From contig NZ_NQMR01000003.1 of NCBI RefSeq assembly GCF_002276045.1, positions 1-64,000 of the forward strand: 64,000 nucleotides of DNA, written 5' to 3'. A program made the translations under genes and the position numbers. Under the pieces are notes generated by a model. The model searched no databases. It had not been told where the DNA came from and was given only the letters and a program-made list of their open reading frames with translations. The stretch is from Pseudoalteromonas sp. NBT06-2. Lineage in GTDB: Bacteria > Pseudomonadota > Gammaproteobacteria > Enterobacterales > Alteromonadaceae. Positions 37,411 through 47,305 of the stretch are shown in pieces; the first letter of the stretch is position 1; each line of letters begins with the position of its first letter.

Positions 37411-38088
37411 CTAAAAGTTCAACCTATACCCTGCGCCATATACTGATTGTATTAACTCTTGTTCAGGGCTAATTTCATTGAGTTTTTTACGCAATTTTTT
37501 GATATGGCTGTCGATTGTACGATCGCTTACTACACGGTTATCTGAATACATAGTATTCATCAGTTGCGCTCTTGAAAAAATACGACCCGGTTCTGAAAAC
37601 AGCGGTTTTAATAATTGGAATTCAACAACTGTTAAGGCAAGTTTCTGACCTTTGAAGTTTACTTCAAAGCGAGTTTCGTCTAATTTAAAGCTTGTTTCTG
37701 GAATAAGCTTTCCCTGTGAGCGTCTTAATACCGACTTTACGCGACCGATAACTTCTTTAGGGCTAAACGGTTTACAAATGTAGTCATCTGCTCCGATTTC
37801 AAGACCAAGTAATTTATCTATTTCTTCTACTCTGGCTGTCAGCATTAAAATTGGCACATCTGAGAATTGGCGAATTTCTTTGCATATTTGTAGGCCATCT
37901 TTACCTGGCAACATTATGTCTAATACAATTGCATCAGGGTTATTTTGTTTTACCCAATCAACTACTTGTAAACCATCATGAATGCAGTGATGTGCAAATT
38001 GTGCTTGAGTGAAATAGTCGGCCAATAATTTTGCTAATTTTATTTCATCTTCAACAATTAAAATACGATTTTCGGATTCTATATTCAC
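37411..38088 (-). CDS. baeR: OmpR-family response regulator, BaeR-like
   Basis: A 225-residue response regulator: receiver (8-122) with phosphorylation site Asp57 (VLDIMLPGKDG) and Lys in CKPFSP; winged helix (about 130-224) with DRTIDSHIKKLRKKL and VYGAGYRL. Several long stretches match E. coli BaeR closely, for example EEIDKLLGLEIGADDYICKP. BaeR controls envelope-stress exporters in enterobacteria; the targets here are unknown. The start is a GTG; I see no better one. It lies 91 bases after the partner kinase gene. Confidence 0.9.
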   Translation of the reverse strand: MNIESENRILIVEDEIKLAKLLADYFTQAQFAHHCIHDGLQVVDWVKQNNPDAIVLDIMLPGKDGLQICKEIRQFSDVPILMLTARVEEIDKLLGLEIGADDYICKPFSPKEVIGRVKSVLRRSQGKLIPETSFKLDETRFEVNFKGQKLALTVVEFQLLKPLFSEPGRIFSRAQLMNTMYSDNRVVSDRTIDSHIKKLRKKLNEISPEQELIQSVYGAGYRLNF

Positions 38089-38179
38089 TGGATTTATTAC
38101 ATTTAGCCAAAAGTAGTTTTATCATAGCGATAACAGACGTTTACGTCACTCCCTTTATTATTAAATTTTGAAAGTAATT

Positions 38180-39709
38180 TCAGAATAATGGTAAGGTTAT
38201 CGTTACTTTTAAGCCGCCTAATATAGATCTAGAAGCAGTAATTTCACCTTGATGTGCTTCAATAATATGTGCACAAATTGACAATCCCAACCCTGTCCCC
38301 CCTGTCCCTCTATTTCGAGAATTCTCCACGCGATATAAGTGCTCAAATAAATATGGTAAGTGGCGTTCTGCTACCCCTGGGCCATCATCCTCTACTATTA
38401 TTTTTGCTACTTTTTTATTCACAGATAAAGATAATTGTATTTGTGAGCCGCTATATGCGTATTTAATACCATTATTAATCAAGTTATCGAGCAACTGACA
38501 AATACGTGTTTGATCTACATATACATTAATGACCTTTGCATATTGTGTGTATTCAAAACATAGTCCTGCATCTGTAACATAACCTTCATAACGGTTTGAT
38601 TCTTTGTTTATTAAATCAGCCAAGTTTGTATTTTTTTTTCGATATTTCATAGCCCCTATGTCTGCACTTGTTAATTGGTGCAGGTCTTCAATAAGCTTTT
38701 GTAAATGCGCGACTTCTTCTTGTGTTGATTTAATATTATCTAGGTTTAAAGGCCTAATACCATCTAGCATAGCCTCTATTTCACCTTTTAAAATAGCAAC
38801 AGGTGTTCGTAATTCATGAGAAATATTCGCTAGCCAACGTTTACGTGCTGTTTCATTTTTATCTAATGCTTGTGTAAGCTCGTTAAAATCACGATTTAAT
38901 TGGCCAAATTCATCTTGACGTTTTACATCTAAATTTTGGCTGTAATTTCCTTGAGTGAGTTTATGCATGCCTGACTTTAGTTGTCTAATCGGTTGTACTA
39001 AATGTCTCGCTAACGGCAATGTAATAATAATCACCAATACCATCACACCTAAACCAATTAACCATATATAAGACTGCTGCTGCTTTATAAAGTCGAGCTC
39101 ATAGCCTTGCGCCAGTTTATGTCTTTTAGAAATTGCAAAGTAACCAATCACAGCTGTATTTAAGGTAATAGGCGTTAATGAATAATCTCTTTTTTTATCA
39201 AAATGACCCACTATATAGTTTTGTTCACTATCTAAAACCGCATAACTGACTTTTGGTTTTGGTGGTGGCCGTTTATCATTTATTGAGGGCGATTTTTTAT
39301 TATGTTCATTGCCATAAACATCTTTTGGCCTTTTAGGATGTTTAGGTTCAGGAAAACCTTCTAAGTCGGTTTGATATTTTTGTCTGTAACCATCTCTAGG
39401 CGGCCTTCTTTGATCTTTTCGTCTTTGTGGCCGTTTTTTAATAGGAGGTTCAAATTCAGTATTTTGTAATTGTGATGCGATCATTCGTTGAAATTGTCTA
39501 TGGTTATTTTCTAAGCTGTCCCAACTATTTTTTTTTGAATACACGGTTTGTAATTGCGTAATTAAAGGCTTTAGCTGTTCAATCTCTTTAGTATTCACAT
39601 AATCGATCATACCTTTACCTAAACTCCACTGCATTAGAAGTATTAAGCTAGCGACCATAACCAAACTAAAACTAAATATAATCAAAAAGAGTTTAATGTG
39701 GATCTTCAT
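38180..39709 (-). CDS. baeS: Sensor histidine kinase, BaeS-like, with basic Pro-rich sensor loop
   Basis: A 509-residue inner-membrane kinase. Transmembrane helices at about 8-28 and 213-232, HAMP (about 233-285), phospho-acceptor in NISHELRTPVAIL and an HATPase domain with DDGPGVAE and GTGLGLSICAHI. The periplasmic loop (about 30-210) is unusual: residues 90-165 are packed with Lys, Arg and Pro (KKRPQRRKDQRRPP, HPKRPKD, KRPPPKPK). Such a polycation could touch lipopolysaccharide, phospholipid or acidic polysaccharide; this is inference. Upstream of the BaeR-like gene in the same operon. Confidence 0.88.
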   Translation of the reverse strand: MKIHIKLFLIIFSFSLVMVASLILLMQWSLGKGMIDYVNTKEIEQLKPLITQLQTVYSKKNSWDSLENNHRQFQRMIASQLQNTEFEPPIKKRPQRRKDQRRPPRDGYRQKYQTDLEGFPEPKHPKRPKDVYGNEHNKKSPSINDKRPPPKPKVSYAVLDSEQNYIVGHFDKKRDYSLTPITLNTAVIGYFAISKRHKLAQGYELDFIKQQQSYIWLIGLGVMVLVIIITLPLARHLVQPIRQLKSGMHKLTQGNYSQNLDVKRQDEFGQLNRDFNELTQALDKNETARKRWLANISHELRTPVAILKGEIEAMLDGIRPLNLDNIKSTQEEVAHLQKLIEDLHQLTSADIGAMKYRKKNTNLADLINKESNRYEGYVTDAGLCFEYTQYAKVINVYVDQTRICQLLDNLINNGIKYAYSGSQIQLSLSVNKKVAKIIVEDDGPGVAERHLPYLFEHLYRVENSRNRGTGGTGLGLSICAHIIEAHQGEITASRSILGGLKVTITLPLF

Positions 39710-40052
39710 TTGTAATATCTATTACTTAATTACGCCAATAGTATTAATCTAATGCACTCACGCTGATTTTTATATAATTCTTTTAAACTTCCTATTTATT
39801 TGCACAATTAGTGCACAGTGCTTTCACATCTAACGATTAAATTAACTTCGTGATTGATACTAAGTGACTCAGTATCAATTGCAACGTCTTGCTAAACTGT
39901 CTTGTTGGTTGGGAAAATTATGAGATTGATAGTTTACATTAAATATCTCAGCGTACAGGGTGAATTTTTTTATTTTATCTATAGTTTCACTTATCAATGT
40001 TGTTTTCACACAGATATCCACTGTGTGAAAACAAATTTAAACGGTGTCGCTT
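39710..40052. other. Intergenic region with two strong inverted repeats
   Basis: Holds a 9-base dyad ATTGATACT/AGTATCAAT (39853-39879, loop 9), perhaps an operator of the BaeS-like gene, and the terminator at 40002-40032. No gene. Confidence 0.5.
40002..40032 (-). terminator. Perfect 12-base hairpin after the PI-PLC-like gene
   Basis: GTTTTCACACAG, 7-base loop, CTGTGTGAAAAC, 20 bases past the stop codon. No long U-run, but stem quality and position favour termination or 3'-end protection. Confidence 0.65.
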
Positions 40053-42605
40053 TTAATCAGTAGTACAGTCACTTTCGTTACACAGTTTGGTATTATCTAA
40101 CACGTAAAGTATATCAAACTCAGGTTGGCTATATCCTAAATTAGCTCGCATACTGCCTATATTAAGAGTTTCTTCAATTGTATTATCGCTGTACCATAAT
40201 GATACATCTAAATCAGCCCCCGATCCTCTATCATCCCATGTTTTTGCAACACGAGTAGCTATTTCAACATAACTCTGATGCACACAACGCATTAAATCAA
40301 CGGAGGGTGCAATACCATGATTTAATGTGACTATATCTCCTAAACAGACAAAACCAGCAGGAGCAATAGGACGCCAAATACTGACTTTATTATTTTGACT
40401 GTCATGAGCGCCTTTATTATTCCACACCCAATTATAACCAAGTGGTGAGGTTACACCAGGCTGCTCGCCTTTAATCAATAAGGGTTTAACATTAAGAGCA
40501 AAATTATTGTCTGAGTTTGCGATGTCACCGAGTGAATAAAAACCTGATTCAGGAGTAATTCGCCATATATCAACATCTTCATGTGCTCTTCGGCCTTGCC
40601 AAACGTTATAACTGTGACCTAATTTATACATTAGCTTTTTATCAGGGGTTGATGACGCGACAGTATTGAGCTCAATTGCAGTCGCAACTAATGTGGTATA
40701 TTCATAAAAATCAGCAGTCATAATATTTATACGATAGCCTAATTCATGCCATTTTGGTACCCAATCACCGATATAGCTACGCATTTTATTCGTCGTCCAA
40801 CTCAGTAAATCATGGTCAAAAAATGGGTTGAGTGCATCGAGTACAACAGTCATATCTTTTGGTGTAAAAGTGAAAGCACTGTAATACAATTTATCGGTCG
40901 GTGCTTCTTTTAAGGCGTTAAATAAATAATCATGTAATTCGTTTTTTTTCTCGGTATTAGCCCAACTACCAGTTAATGCTTCACTACCGTAGTAACCTCT
41001 TGATTTTCCTTCTAAACTACTTGAACGCCAAATAACTATCACATTATTATTTTTATCATCATTAAGATCTTTTTCCCAGATCTTATCTAAGGTTAACTGG
41101 GTGATTTTAATATTACTATCTGGTTTTCGATCACCTACATATTGATCAAATATATCAAGTAATGCTGGCATATCTGCAGTCGATGGTGTTTTTGCAACTT
41201 CAAGAATAATAGGTTCTTGCGGATGCTCGTTTGCAAACTCTCTTACTTGTTTCAATAGTTCATCAACTCTCATGCCGACAAAGCCATGTACAATCACAAA
41301 TTTACCTTGATGTTTTTTAATTCTTAAATCTAGATGACGAATTCCTTGCTCAAGCATCTCTTTGGCGTTAAAAGATTGGGTTTTTGACCAACCAACAGCT
41401 GATTTTTTGGCAGCTTCATAAGCAATTTTTAACTCTGTAGATAAATCAGGTGCGAGATCAGAGTTTTCATTTATATTATATGTACCTGCATCATGGGTGC
41501 CCGGTATCACCATCTGCCTTAATGTTGTATCTCCTCGTTCTTTATAGACTTGTGATACCCAATCTGATAATGCATAAACTCCTGATTTTTTATGTATATC
41601 CATAAAAGAAAAATAGCCTTCTAGGTAAGATTCTTCTGAAAAAGAAACTTGATAGAGGCTACTATTTAAATCTTTAACATCGCTGATTGAATAGTCGACC
41701 CACTGATTACCATCAAGGCTATATTCAAAATCACCAACAATGCCTGCATCAATGTTCACTTTAACAAAGGCACCATAAGTACTTATTTGATCTCCTCCTT
41801 TGTTTAGCAGCAATTGTGCTCTCATTTTTATGATATCGTAATTAAATGCTCCCCAGCCTTGATCATCAATATTTGCCAATGCTCGTTCTTGCCCAGGTTC
41901 AATCACCATTGGAAAATTCGCAATATAATAATCATCATTTAAATCAGCATTATTTGAATAAGGTCCAAAACTGGTTACCGTAATTGCCTCGCTAGTGGTA
42001 TTTCTTAACCAAATACATAATGCACCATCATTATCAAGGTATTCACATTCTTGATCTGTTAAATCTGGTTTTTGATCAGCATCAATATAGGTAAAATATC
42101 CCTCCAAATACGACTTTTCAGCAAAAGTAACTTGGTATCGACCCGCGTCGCCATAATCTTCAATCGCTTTAACTGTATTATCAACCCAAGCAGAGTCTCT
42201 AGTACCATATTCAAAATCATTTACAATGCCAGCGCCTAAATCTGCTTTAACGTAGGCGCCATAAGTGGTTACGTTATTACCATTTTTTTTTAGTATTAGT
42301 TGTGCTCTAAATTTCACTGTGTCGTAATTAAAGATCCCCCACCCCTGGTCATCAATGTTGGCTAAGGCTTTGGATTGTCCCGGCGCAATAACAAGGGGAA
42401 AATTAGCAATGTAATAATCATCATTGAGATCTGCACTTTGTGAATATGGCCCATAACTAACTACTGTTATAGGCTCGTCGGTTTTATTTCTCAACCACAC
42501 GCATAATGCACCATCATCATTTAATCCTTCGCATTCCGTCGCAGAACCCACACTTGAAGTTAACAATAAAATACTCATTAACAACATTTTTTTATAACTA
42601 CCCAT
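40053..42605 (-). CDS. Secreted PI-PLC-X domain protein with tandem N-terminal domains and Vps62-like tail
   Basis: An 850-residue exported protein (signal peptide 1-22). Two tandem copies of an unrecognised beta-rich domain (about 25-175 and 187-338) share DDGALC.WLRN, DLNDDYYIANFP, LANIDDQGWG.FNYD and SYLEGYF. The phosphatidylinositol phospholipase C X-domain (about 345-640) has both catalytic histidines, His371 in IPGTHDAGTY and His440 in VIVHGFVG, with HLDLRI between. The C-terminal 190 residues resemble the Vps62 domain (DVDIWRITPESGFYSLGDIA, then VSIWRPIAPAGFVCLGDI). Bacterial PI-PLCs cleave phosphatidylinositol or GPI anchors without calcium; activity on either is expected but not shown. 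Divergent from the ceramidase gene. GGAG precedes ATG. Confidence 0.88.
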   Translation of the reverse strand: MGSYKKMLLMSILLLTSSVGSATECEGLNDDGALCVWLRNKTDEPITVVSYGPYSQSADLNDDYYIANFPLVIAPGQSKALANIDDQGWGIFNYDTVKFRAQLILKKNGNNVTTYGAYVKADLGAGIVNDFEYGTRDSAWVDNTVKAIEDYGDAGRYQVTFAEKSYLEGYFTYIDADQKPDLTDQECEYLDNDGALCIWLRNTTSEAITVTSFGPYSNNADLNDDYYIANFPMVIEPGQERALANIDDQGWGAFNYDIIKMRAQLLLNKGGDQISTYGAFVKVNIDAGIVGDFEYSLDGNQWVDYSISDVKDLNSSLYQVSFSEESYLEGYFSFMDIHKKSGVYALSDWVSQVYKERGDTTLRQMVIPGTHDAGTYNINENSDLAPDLSTELKIAYEAAKKSAVGWSKTQSFNAKEMLEQGIRHLDLRIKKHQGKFVIVHGFVGMRVDELLKQVREFANEHPQEPIILEVAKTPSTADMPALLDIFDQYVGDRKPDSNIKITQLTLDKIWEKDLNDDKNNNVIVIWRSSSLEGKSRGYYGSEALTGSWANTEKKNELHDYLFNALKEAPTDKLYYSAFTFTPKDMTVVLDALNPFFDHDLLSWTTNKMRSYIGDWVPKWHELGYRINIMTADFYEYTTLVATAIELNTVASSTPDKKLMYKLGHSYNVWQGRRAHEDVDIWRITPESGFYSLGDIANSDNNFALNVKPLLIKGEQPGVTSPLGYNWVWNNKGAHDSQNNKVSIWRPIAPAGFVCLGDIVTLNHGIAPSVDLMRCVHQSYVEIATRVAKTWDDRGSGADLDVSLWYSDNTIEETLNIGSMRANLGYSQPEFDILYVLDNTKLCNESDCTTD

Positions 42606-43063
42606 AAAGTAACTCCGATCTATTTATTCCTATTGCATAAATAAAGAAAGCAATTTTATATCGACACAAAGTATTTTCCTGCCTATCGAATGACGCTACA
42701 TCAACTAAATTTAAGTAAATAATATTAACGTAGCTACCCACAATTTTGACTCTATAAAATATTCAACTTCTTTATGCAATTGGTGCTAGTACACAAAAAG
42801 TAGTCAAGATGCTATATCGTAACAGCGCCTAGACTATAAAATAGCCAACACGAACAAAAGTATGGATTTTACAATTGAAAGTATTTACTCTAAATTACCT
42901 AGTAAAGGTACTTTAATTACAAGTTACTTACAAATAAAACACAAATAAGTTACAACAAAAAATAATACCAACTGTTCAAAGTTCAATCACAACAATTAAT
43001 TTTGTAAAACTCGTTTGATTTAACTTTTGATTGGTATTTCATTAAACATATAAAGGATAATTA
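42606..43063. promoter_or_regulatory. Divergent promoter region of the PI-PLC-like and ceramidase genes
   Basis: 458 AT-rich bases between divergent starts, with no gene. Both promoters must be here, which suggests joint control. The ceramidase start has AAAGGA 6 bases upstream. I could not fix -35/-10 boxes with confidence. Confidence 0.5.
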
Positions 43064-45136
43064 ATGAAAATACGAAATTTTAACCAAAGCTTGATCCTAA
43101 CAGCCTTGCTCGTTACAGGTGTCTCTTCTGCACAAGCAGGGAGTGATTATAACATTGGAACAGGTGTCTATGATATTACAGGCCCCGCAGCTGAAAATGG
43201 ATTTTTTGGGTTTTCAAACTGGGAGCAACAAACGCAAGGTCTGCATACACGTTTACGTGCGCACGCTTACATAATACAAAGCCAAAATTCAAATAATCGC
43301 TTAGTTTATGTCAGTGCTGATTTAGGCATGATCTCTCAAGGGGTAAAAATTGAGGTGATCAAGCGGCTCAAGAGTATATATGGTGAAACTTATACTGCTA
43401 AAAACGTCATGCTATCCGCTACACATACACACGTAGGTGCTGGTGGTTCGTCTCATTACACTTTATTTGAGATTGCATCAGCAAGCAAAGCCATGGTTTT
43501 GGGTGGTTACAGCTCAGAAAATTTTGAAGTCATAGTGCAAGGTATCGTCAATGCTATCCAACGCGCCCATAACACTATGTCACCTGGTTCAATTGAATTA
43601 GTCCAAGGTGTTTTAGATGGTGCGACTCGTAACCGATCTTTACCAGCGTATGAAAATAATGATGACTATGATCCATTAGCGTCACAGACAAATAATGCTA
43701 TGACGGTTTTAAAATTTAAAAAAGACAATGGCAAAGAAGTCGGCATGATCAATTGGTTTGCCGTTCATCCTACAGGCTTCAGTAATCAGTGGCATTATTT
43801 AAGTGCTGATATTTCAGGTTATGCACAAAACCAATTCGAAAAAGAAAAAGCGACTAAATTCGATGGTAGTGAAACTTTTGTTGCTTCATTCGCCTCTTCA
43901 GACTTAGGAGACTCTCTTATTGTTGATGGCAATGCTAATTCACGAGGAGACTTTAAAGGTAGCTCTGACGAGATTGCCAATGCAACAGCAGGAGGAGTAC
44001 GCCTATTTAACAAAGGTTGGCAACTTTATAATCAAACTGGTTTAACGCTAAATGGCAGCGTTGAATATCGCCATCGTTGGGCAGATATGGAAAACTATAT
44101 TGTCGGCAATCAATTTACTGATGCCAATGACCAAGCTCTGTGTAGTGCAGCCAGAGGTTTTTCTTTTGTCGCAGGGGCTGAAAATGGTCCTTCTGGCATC
44201 CCGAGTATTCATGAAGGCATGACCATACAAAATACAGGGGTTGATAGGGCACTAGACTCGTTTAAAGACTCGGCATTAGCTGGCATCATCAATTTATTTT
44301 TCAGTAGTGTAAAATTGGCCGAAGATGATCCCTGTCAGCACCCTAAGCCCGTCTTATTACCGACAGGAAAATTAAATTGGGTGCCTGAAACACTTCCTTT
44401 CCAGATCTTTGTTGTTGGTCAACTTGCTATTATTGGCGCACCGGGCGAAATTACGACGATGGCAGGACGAAGAATCAGAGCTGATGTCTTATCTCAACTA
44501 CAGTCACAGGGTGTGACAAGTGTTGTGATTGCAGGTTTATCTAATACCTACAGTGGTTATATTGCAACAAAAGAAGAATACCAAAAACAACATTATGAGG
44601 GCGCTTCAACTGTCTATGGCCAATACACCTTAGCTGCTTATAGACAAGAATTTAATTCCTTAGCTGCTGCCATTAGCAACAATCAAGATGTTTTTGATGA
44701 TAAGCAACCACTTGATCGATTGCACGAATGGAGAAATGAACGCACAGGTGTCGTCTGGGACGGAAAATTCTTATGGGAAGCATTTGGTCAGGTAAAAACA
44801 GATGCCAAGCCAAATTATAATCGTGGTGATATTGTTAAAGTAAACTATCGTGGTGGACATCCAAAAAACAATCTGAAAACCCAAAGCACATTTCTAAAAG
44901 TTCAAAAGAAAGTAAATAACCACTGGATAACAATTGCCAATGATGCTGATTGGAATACACTTTATAAATGGAACCGAGAAAGTACAGATCGCTCTTTAAT
45001 TGAGATAACCTGGCACATACCCAACACGGCTGATCTCGGTACTTATCGTATTATACATTTAGGTGATTGGAAAAATGGCTGGACGGGAGAAATCAAGCCA
45101 TATACAGGTACTTCTCGTGAATTTTCAGTGAATTAA
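43064..45136 (+). CDS. Secreted neutral ceramidase
   Basis: A 690-residue neutral/alkaline ceramidase, which hydrolyses the amide bond of ceramide to sphingosine and fatty acid. Signal peptide 1-25 (ending SAQA). Zinc-site histidines are visible in SATHTHVGAGG (His121, His123) and WFAVHPTGF (His235). The family segment GATRNRSLPAYENN (186-199) is present, and the amidase serine most likely is Ser284 in SDLGDS, the equivalent of the GDVSPN motif, although the motif is not conserved exactly. The C-terminal immunoglobulin-like domain (about 555-690) has the family layout. Length is normal for bacterial ceramidases. The neighbouring sphingomyelinase would supply ceramide. Confidence 0.9.
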   Translation: MKIRNFNQSLILTALLVTGVSSAQAGSDYNIGTGVYDITGPAAENGFFGFSNWEQQTQGLHTRLRAHAYIIQSQNSNNRLVYVSADLGMISQGVKIEVIKRLKSIYGETYTAKNVMLSATHTHVGAGGSSHYTLFEIASASKAMVLGGYSSENFEVIVQGIVNAIQRAHNTMSPGSIELVQGVLDGATRNRSLPAYENNDDYDPLASQTNNAMTVLKFKKDNGKEVGMINWFAVHPTGFSNQWHYLSADISGYAQNQFEKEKATKFDGSETFVASFASSDLGDSLIVDGNANSRGDFKGSSDEIANATAGGVRLFNKGWQLYNQTGLTLNGSVEYRHRWADMENYIVGNQFTDANDQALCSAARGFSFVAGAENGPSGIPSIHEGMTIQNTGVDRALDSFKDSALAGIINLFFSSVKLAEDDPCQHPKPVLLPTGKLNWVPETLPFQIFVVGQLAIIGAPGEITTMAGRRIRADVLSQLQSQGVTSVVIAGLSNTYSGYIATKEEYQKQHYEGASTVYGQYTLAAYRQEFNSLAAAISNNQDVFDDKQPLDRLHEWRNERTGVVWDGKFLWEAFGQVKTDAKPNYNRGDIVKVNYRGGHPKNNLKTQSTFLKVQKKVNNHWITIANDADWNTLYKWNRESTDRSLIEITWHIPNTADLGTYRIIHLGDWKNGWTGEIKPYTGTSREFSVN

Positions 45137-45185
45137 TATCACCGGCCATTTCCCTGCGGGCGAGGCTAAAATTTCCGTATACTGC

Positions 45186-45427
45186 GTTAAATTTTGTTCG
45201 AGATAAAAGCATTTTAGTCGCGGCGAGTAGTGTGTCGCCTGGTCATTCTAAGTAAATACGACTCAACAAAGAATAAAATGCTTTTAGCTGAATCCTTCAG
45301 ACAGCGTTTGTTGGGCATTTTTACTGCGTTATCACCTTTTATGTGGAACACATGACAAAGCCTCTGCCTTGTATGGATGCCGAACAATTCGCTGAAAAAG
45401 TAATCTCGAAAGATCAACAGCCCCTAG
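45186..45427 (+). mobile_element. Miniature element, family 1, copy B (left end lost)
   Basis: 242 bases matching copy C from base 26 onward, ending in GAAAGATCAACAGCCCCTAG. The left terminal repeat is missing; in its place (45137-45185) is a string like the interior of the repeat near 49420 (CCCTGCGGGCG), so another element probably cut it. Confidence 0.8.
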
Positions 45428-45448
45428 TTAACAAATGAAACAATTACT

Positions 45449-45606
45449 TATACCCAAACCACTTCAAGGTGCAGGATTCAGTTGGAATTAGAAACGCTTT
45501 AGGCAAGACATTGATTGCACAGAATGGTTATTACCCTTTTCAAGACAATAACGCAGCTTAAAGCACTTCTAAATCAACCCATAGGGGACTTCTGAGCATG
45601 GGTATA
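45449..45606 (+). mobile_element. Miniature element, family 2, shortened copy
   Basis: 158 bases starting TATACCCAAACCACTTCAAG and ending CATGGGTATA. It follows copies 1 and 2 to the TTCTGAGCA segment with some substitutions, then lacks the remaining right-hand half. Confidence 0.7.
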
Positions 45607-45622
45607 TTATGTGTAATACTCA

Positions 45623-47305
45623 CTAATCCGTTTGTAACACAAGACTAATACCCGAACTGACTTTTAAACTAAAGTTGCCAGTTTGCCCATTGGCATATGT
45701 TGCCGCGGTGATCTTATAATAAGTAAGGCCCTCCCCTGATTCATTATCAATCGATACTCGAGCATTATGGCCTTGACCACCATCATCATTTTCTATAATT
45801 TCATTTGTTGCCATCGCTTCAATATATAAATAGCTATCAATATCAGAGATTAAATCAATACTAATGACTGCTCCTTTCTCAGCAGTAAGTATATAGCGAG
45901 GATTATCAACTGAAGAACGACTTCTACCCCCAGAATTGAGCCAACTTGCGTTAATAACACCATTAAATTCGGTTGTATCTTTATCTCCTTCTGGCATATC
46001 AAATGTTAAATTACCTGTAATTGCAAAATGATCAGAAAGATCATATTTTGTAAATACATCAGCGTGAATACTACGAGGTATCAATACCTTAGAATATGAC
46101 GTTATCGGTATAAGATGTGCCGTTGAATATAAAACATAATCTAGGTTTTCTTTTGTGCCACTAGTCCAATTATTAACCGCACCGTTAAAGGTGTACTCAT
46201 ACCCCTCCACTCTTGGCACCTCTTGCGCGTTTAGAATATTTAACATTGCGTAATATTCATCAAGATATTTGATCTTATCTACATTAAGATCTCCGGCAAT
46301 AATTACTGGTTCACTCTCGCTGATGTATTGGTTATCAATAAAGTCACGCATTTGATGGAATTGCTTGGTACGTGTTACTTGATTTTTTTCTTTAGTCCAT
46401 GCTTGAGTATGGCTACCAAAAATATGATAAGGATTACCACCCTTATTAATTTTCACATACATAACACCTTTTGCAGACATGCAATCTTCTGCATCACAGT
46501 CATTGAAAGTAATTTGTGCCTCATTTTCAATCGGCCATCGACTTATAATTACTACACCGCCATCTTCGATAGAGTTCAATTTATCTACCACTTTAGTCTG
46601 GTAAGGGTATTCATCTTTTAATGCATTAAGAAAAATCTCGCGGCGGCTATTGTCAAACAATTCAGAGAACACAATAATATCATAACCATTAACTTTGTCT
46701 TTAATCTGGTTCAAACGCTCACTGACACTTTTAGAAACAACACCCGGTAATAAGGCCCATACATTATAAGCTAATACATTTAGATTATTATCTAAACCAC
46801 GCGAAATACTTAATTGCTGAGGGTGAATTACATAATAATAATCATCTCCATTGACACGTGCATATTGGGCTTTAAAAGCGATAGTTGTGTCAACACCTGA
46901 AAAGTCTTGACTAACACTATGAATATTTCGATCATTATACCAAGGTGAGTCCTGAGCACCGTGCCAAATATTACTAAAATTCCAAGTACCTGTTAATTTT
47001 TGCTTAAGGACAGTATTAGTGCCATCTACTGCCGTAACAGTAGTATCAAAATAATAATCTTTGCCCCATTTAATTCCCGTATCACGATTAGTTTCTAAAT
47101 AACGAACGGTCGCCAAAGGTGGAACAGACACAGCGTGTTGAAACCAATGCTCACCTTCAACTAGGGCTGAACCACTTTGATTAACAGAAATATCTAATGG
47201 TTGGTGGGTATTATTGGTTAAATAGATATAGCTTTGCGTCCAGCTCTGCGCAGAAAATAATAAAATTGTGGTTATTAAAAAAAACTTTAAAAATTTTATA
47301 ATCAT
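45623..47305 (-). CDS. Secreted neutral sphingomyelinase C with PPC domain
   Basis: A 560-residue exported protein (signal peptide 1-23). An N-terminal beta-sandwich (25-165) precedes an endonuclease/exonuclease/phosphatase-fold domain (about 172-436). The metal and catalytic residues of bacterial sphingomyelinases are in place: Asn181 (AYNVW), Glu215 (FSELFD), Asp339 and Asn341 (AGDLNVD), and Asp425-His426 (LSDHFAI). A pre-peptidase C-terminal (PPC) domain follows (about 446-555). It should split sphingomyelin to ceramide and phosphocholine, and is haemolytic in several pathogens. Convergent with the ceramidase gene, from which two miniature elements separate it. Confidence 0.9.
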   Translation of the reverse strand: MIIKFLKFFLITTILLFSAQSWTQSYIYLTNNTHQPLDISVNQSGSALVEGEHWFQHAVSVPPLATVRYLETNRDTGIKWGKDYYFDTTVTAVDGTNTVLKQKLTGTWNFSNIWHGAQDSPWYNDRNIHSVSQDFSGVDTTIAFKAQYARVNGDDYYYVIHPQQLSISRGLDNNLNVLAYNVWALLPGVVSKSVSERLNQIKDKVNGYDIIVFSELFDNSRREIFLNALKDEYPYQTKVVDKLNSIEDGGVVIISRWPIENEAQITFNDCDAEDCMSAKGVMYVKINKGGNPYHIFGSHTQAWTKEKNQVTRTKQFHQMRDFIDNQYISESEPVIIAGDLNVDKIKYLDEYYAMLNILNAQEVPRVEGYEYTFNGAVNNWTSGTKENLDYVLYSTAHLIPITSYSKVLIPRSIHADVFTKYDLSDHFAITGNLTFDMPEGDKDTTEFNGVINASWLNSGGRSRSSVDNPRYILTAEKGAVISIDLISDIDSYLYIEAMATNEIIENDDGGQGHNARVSIDNESGEGLTYYKITAATYANGQTGNFSLKVSSGISLVLQTD

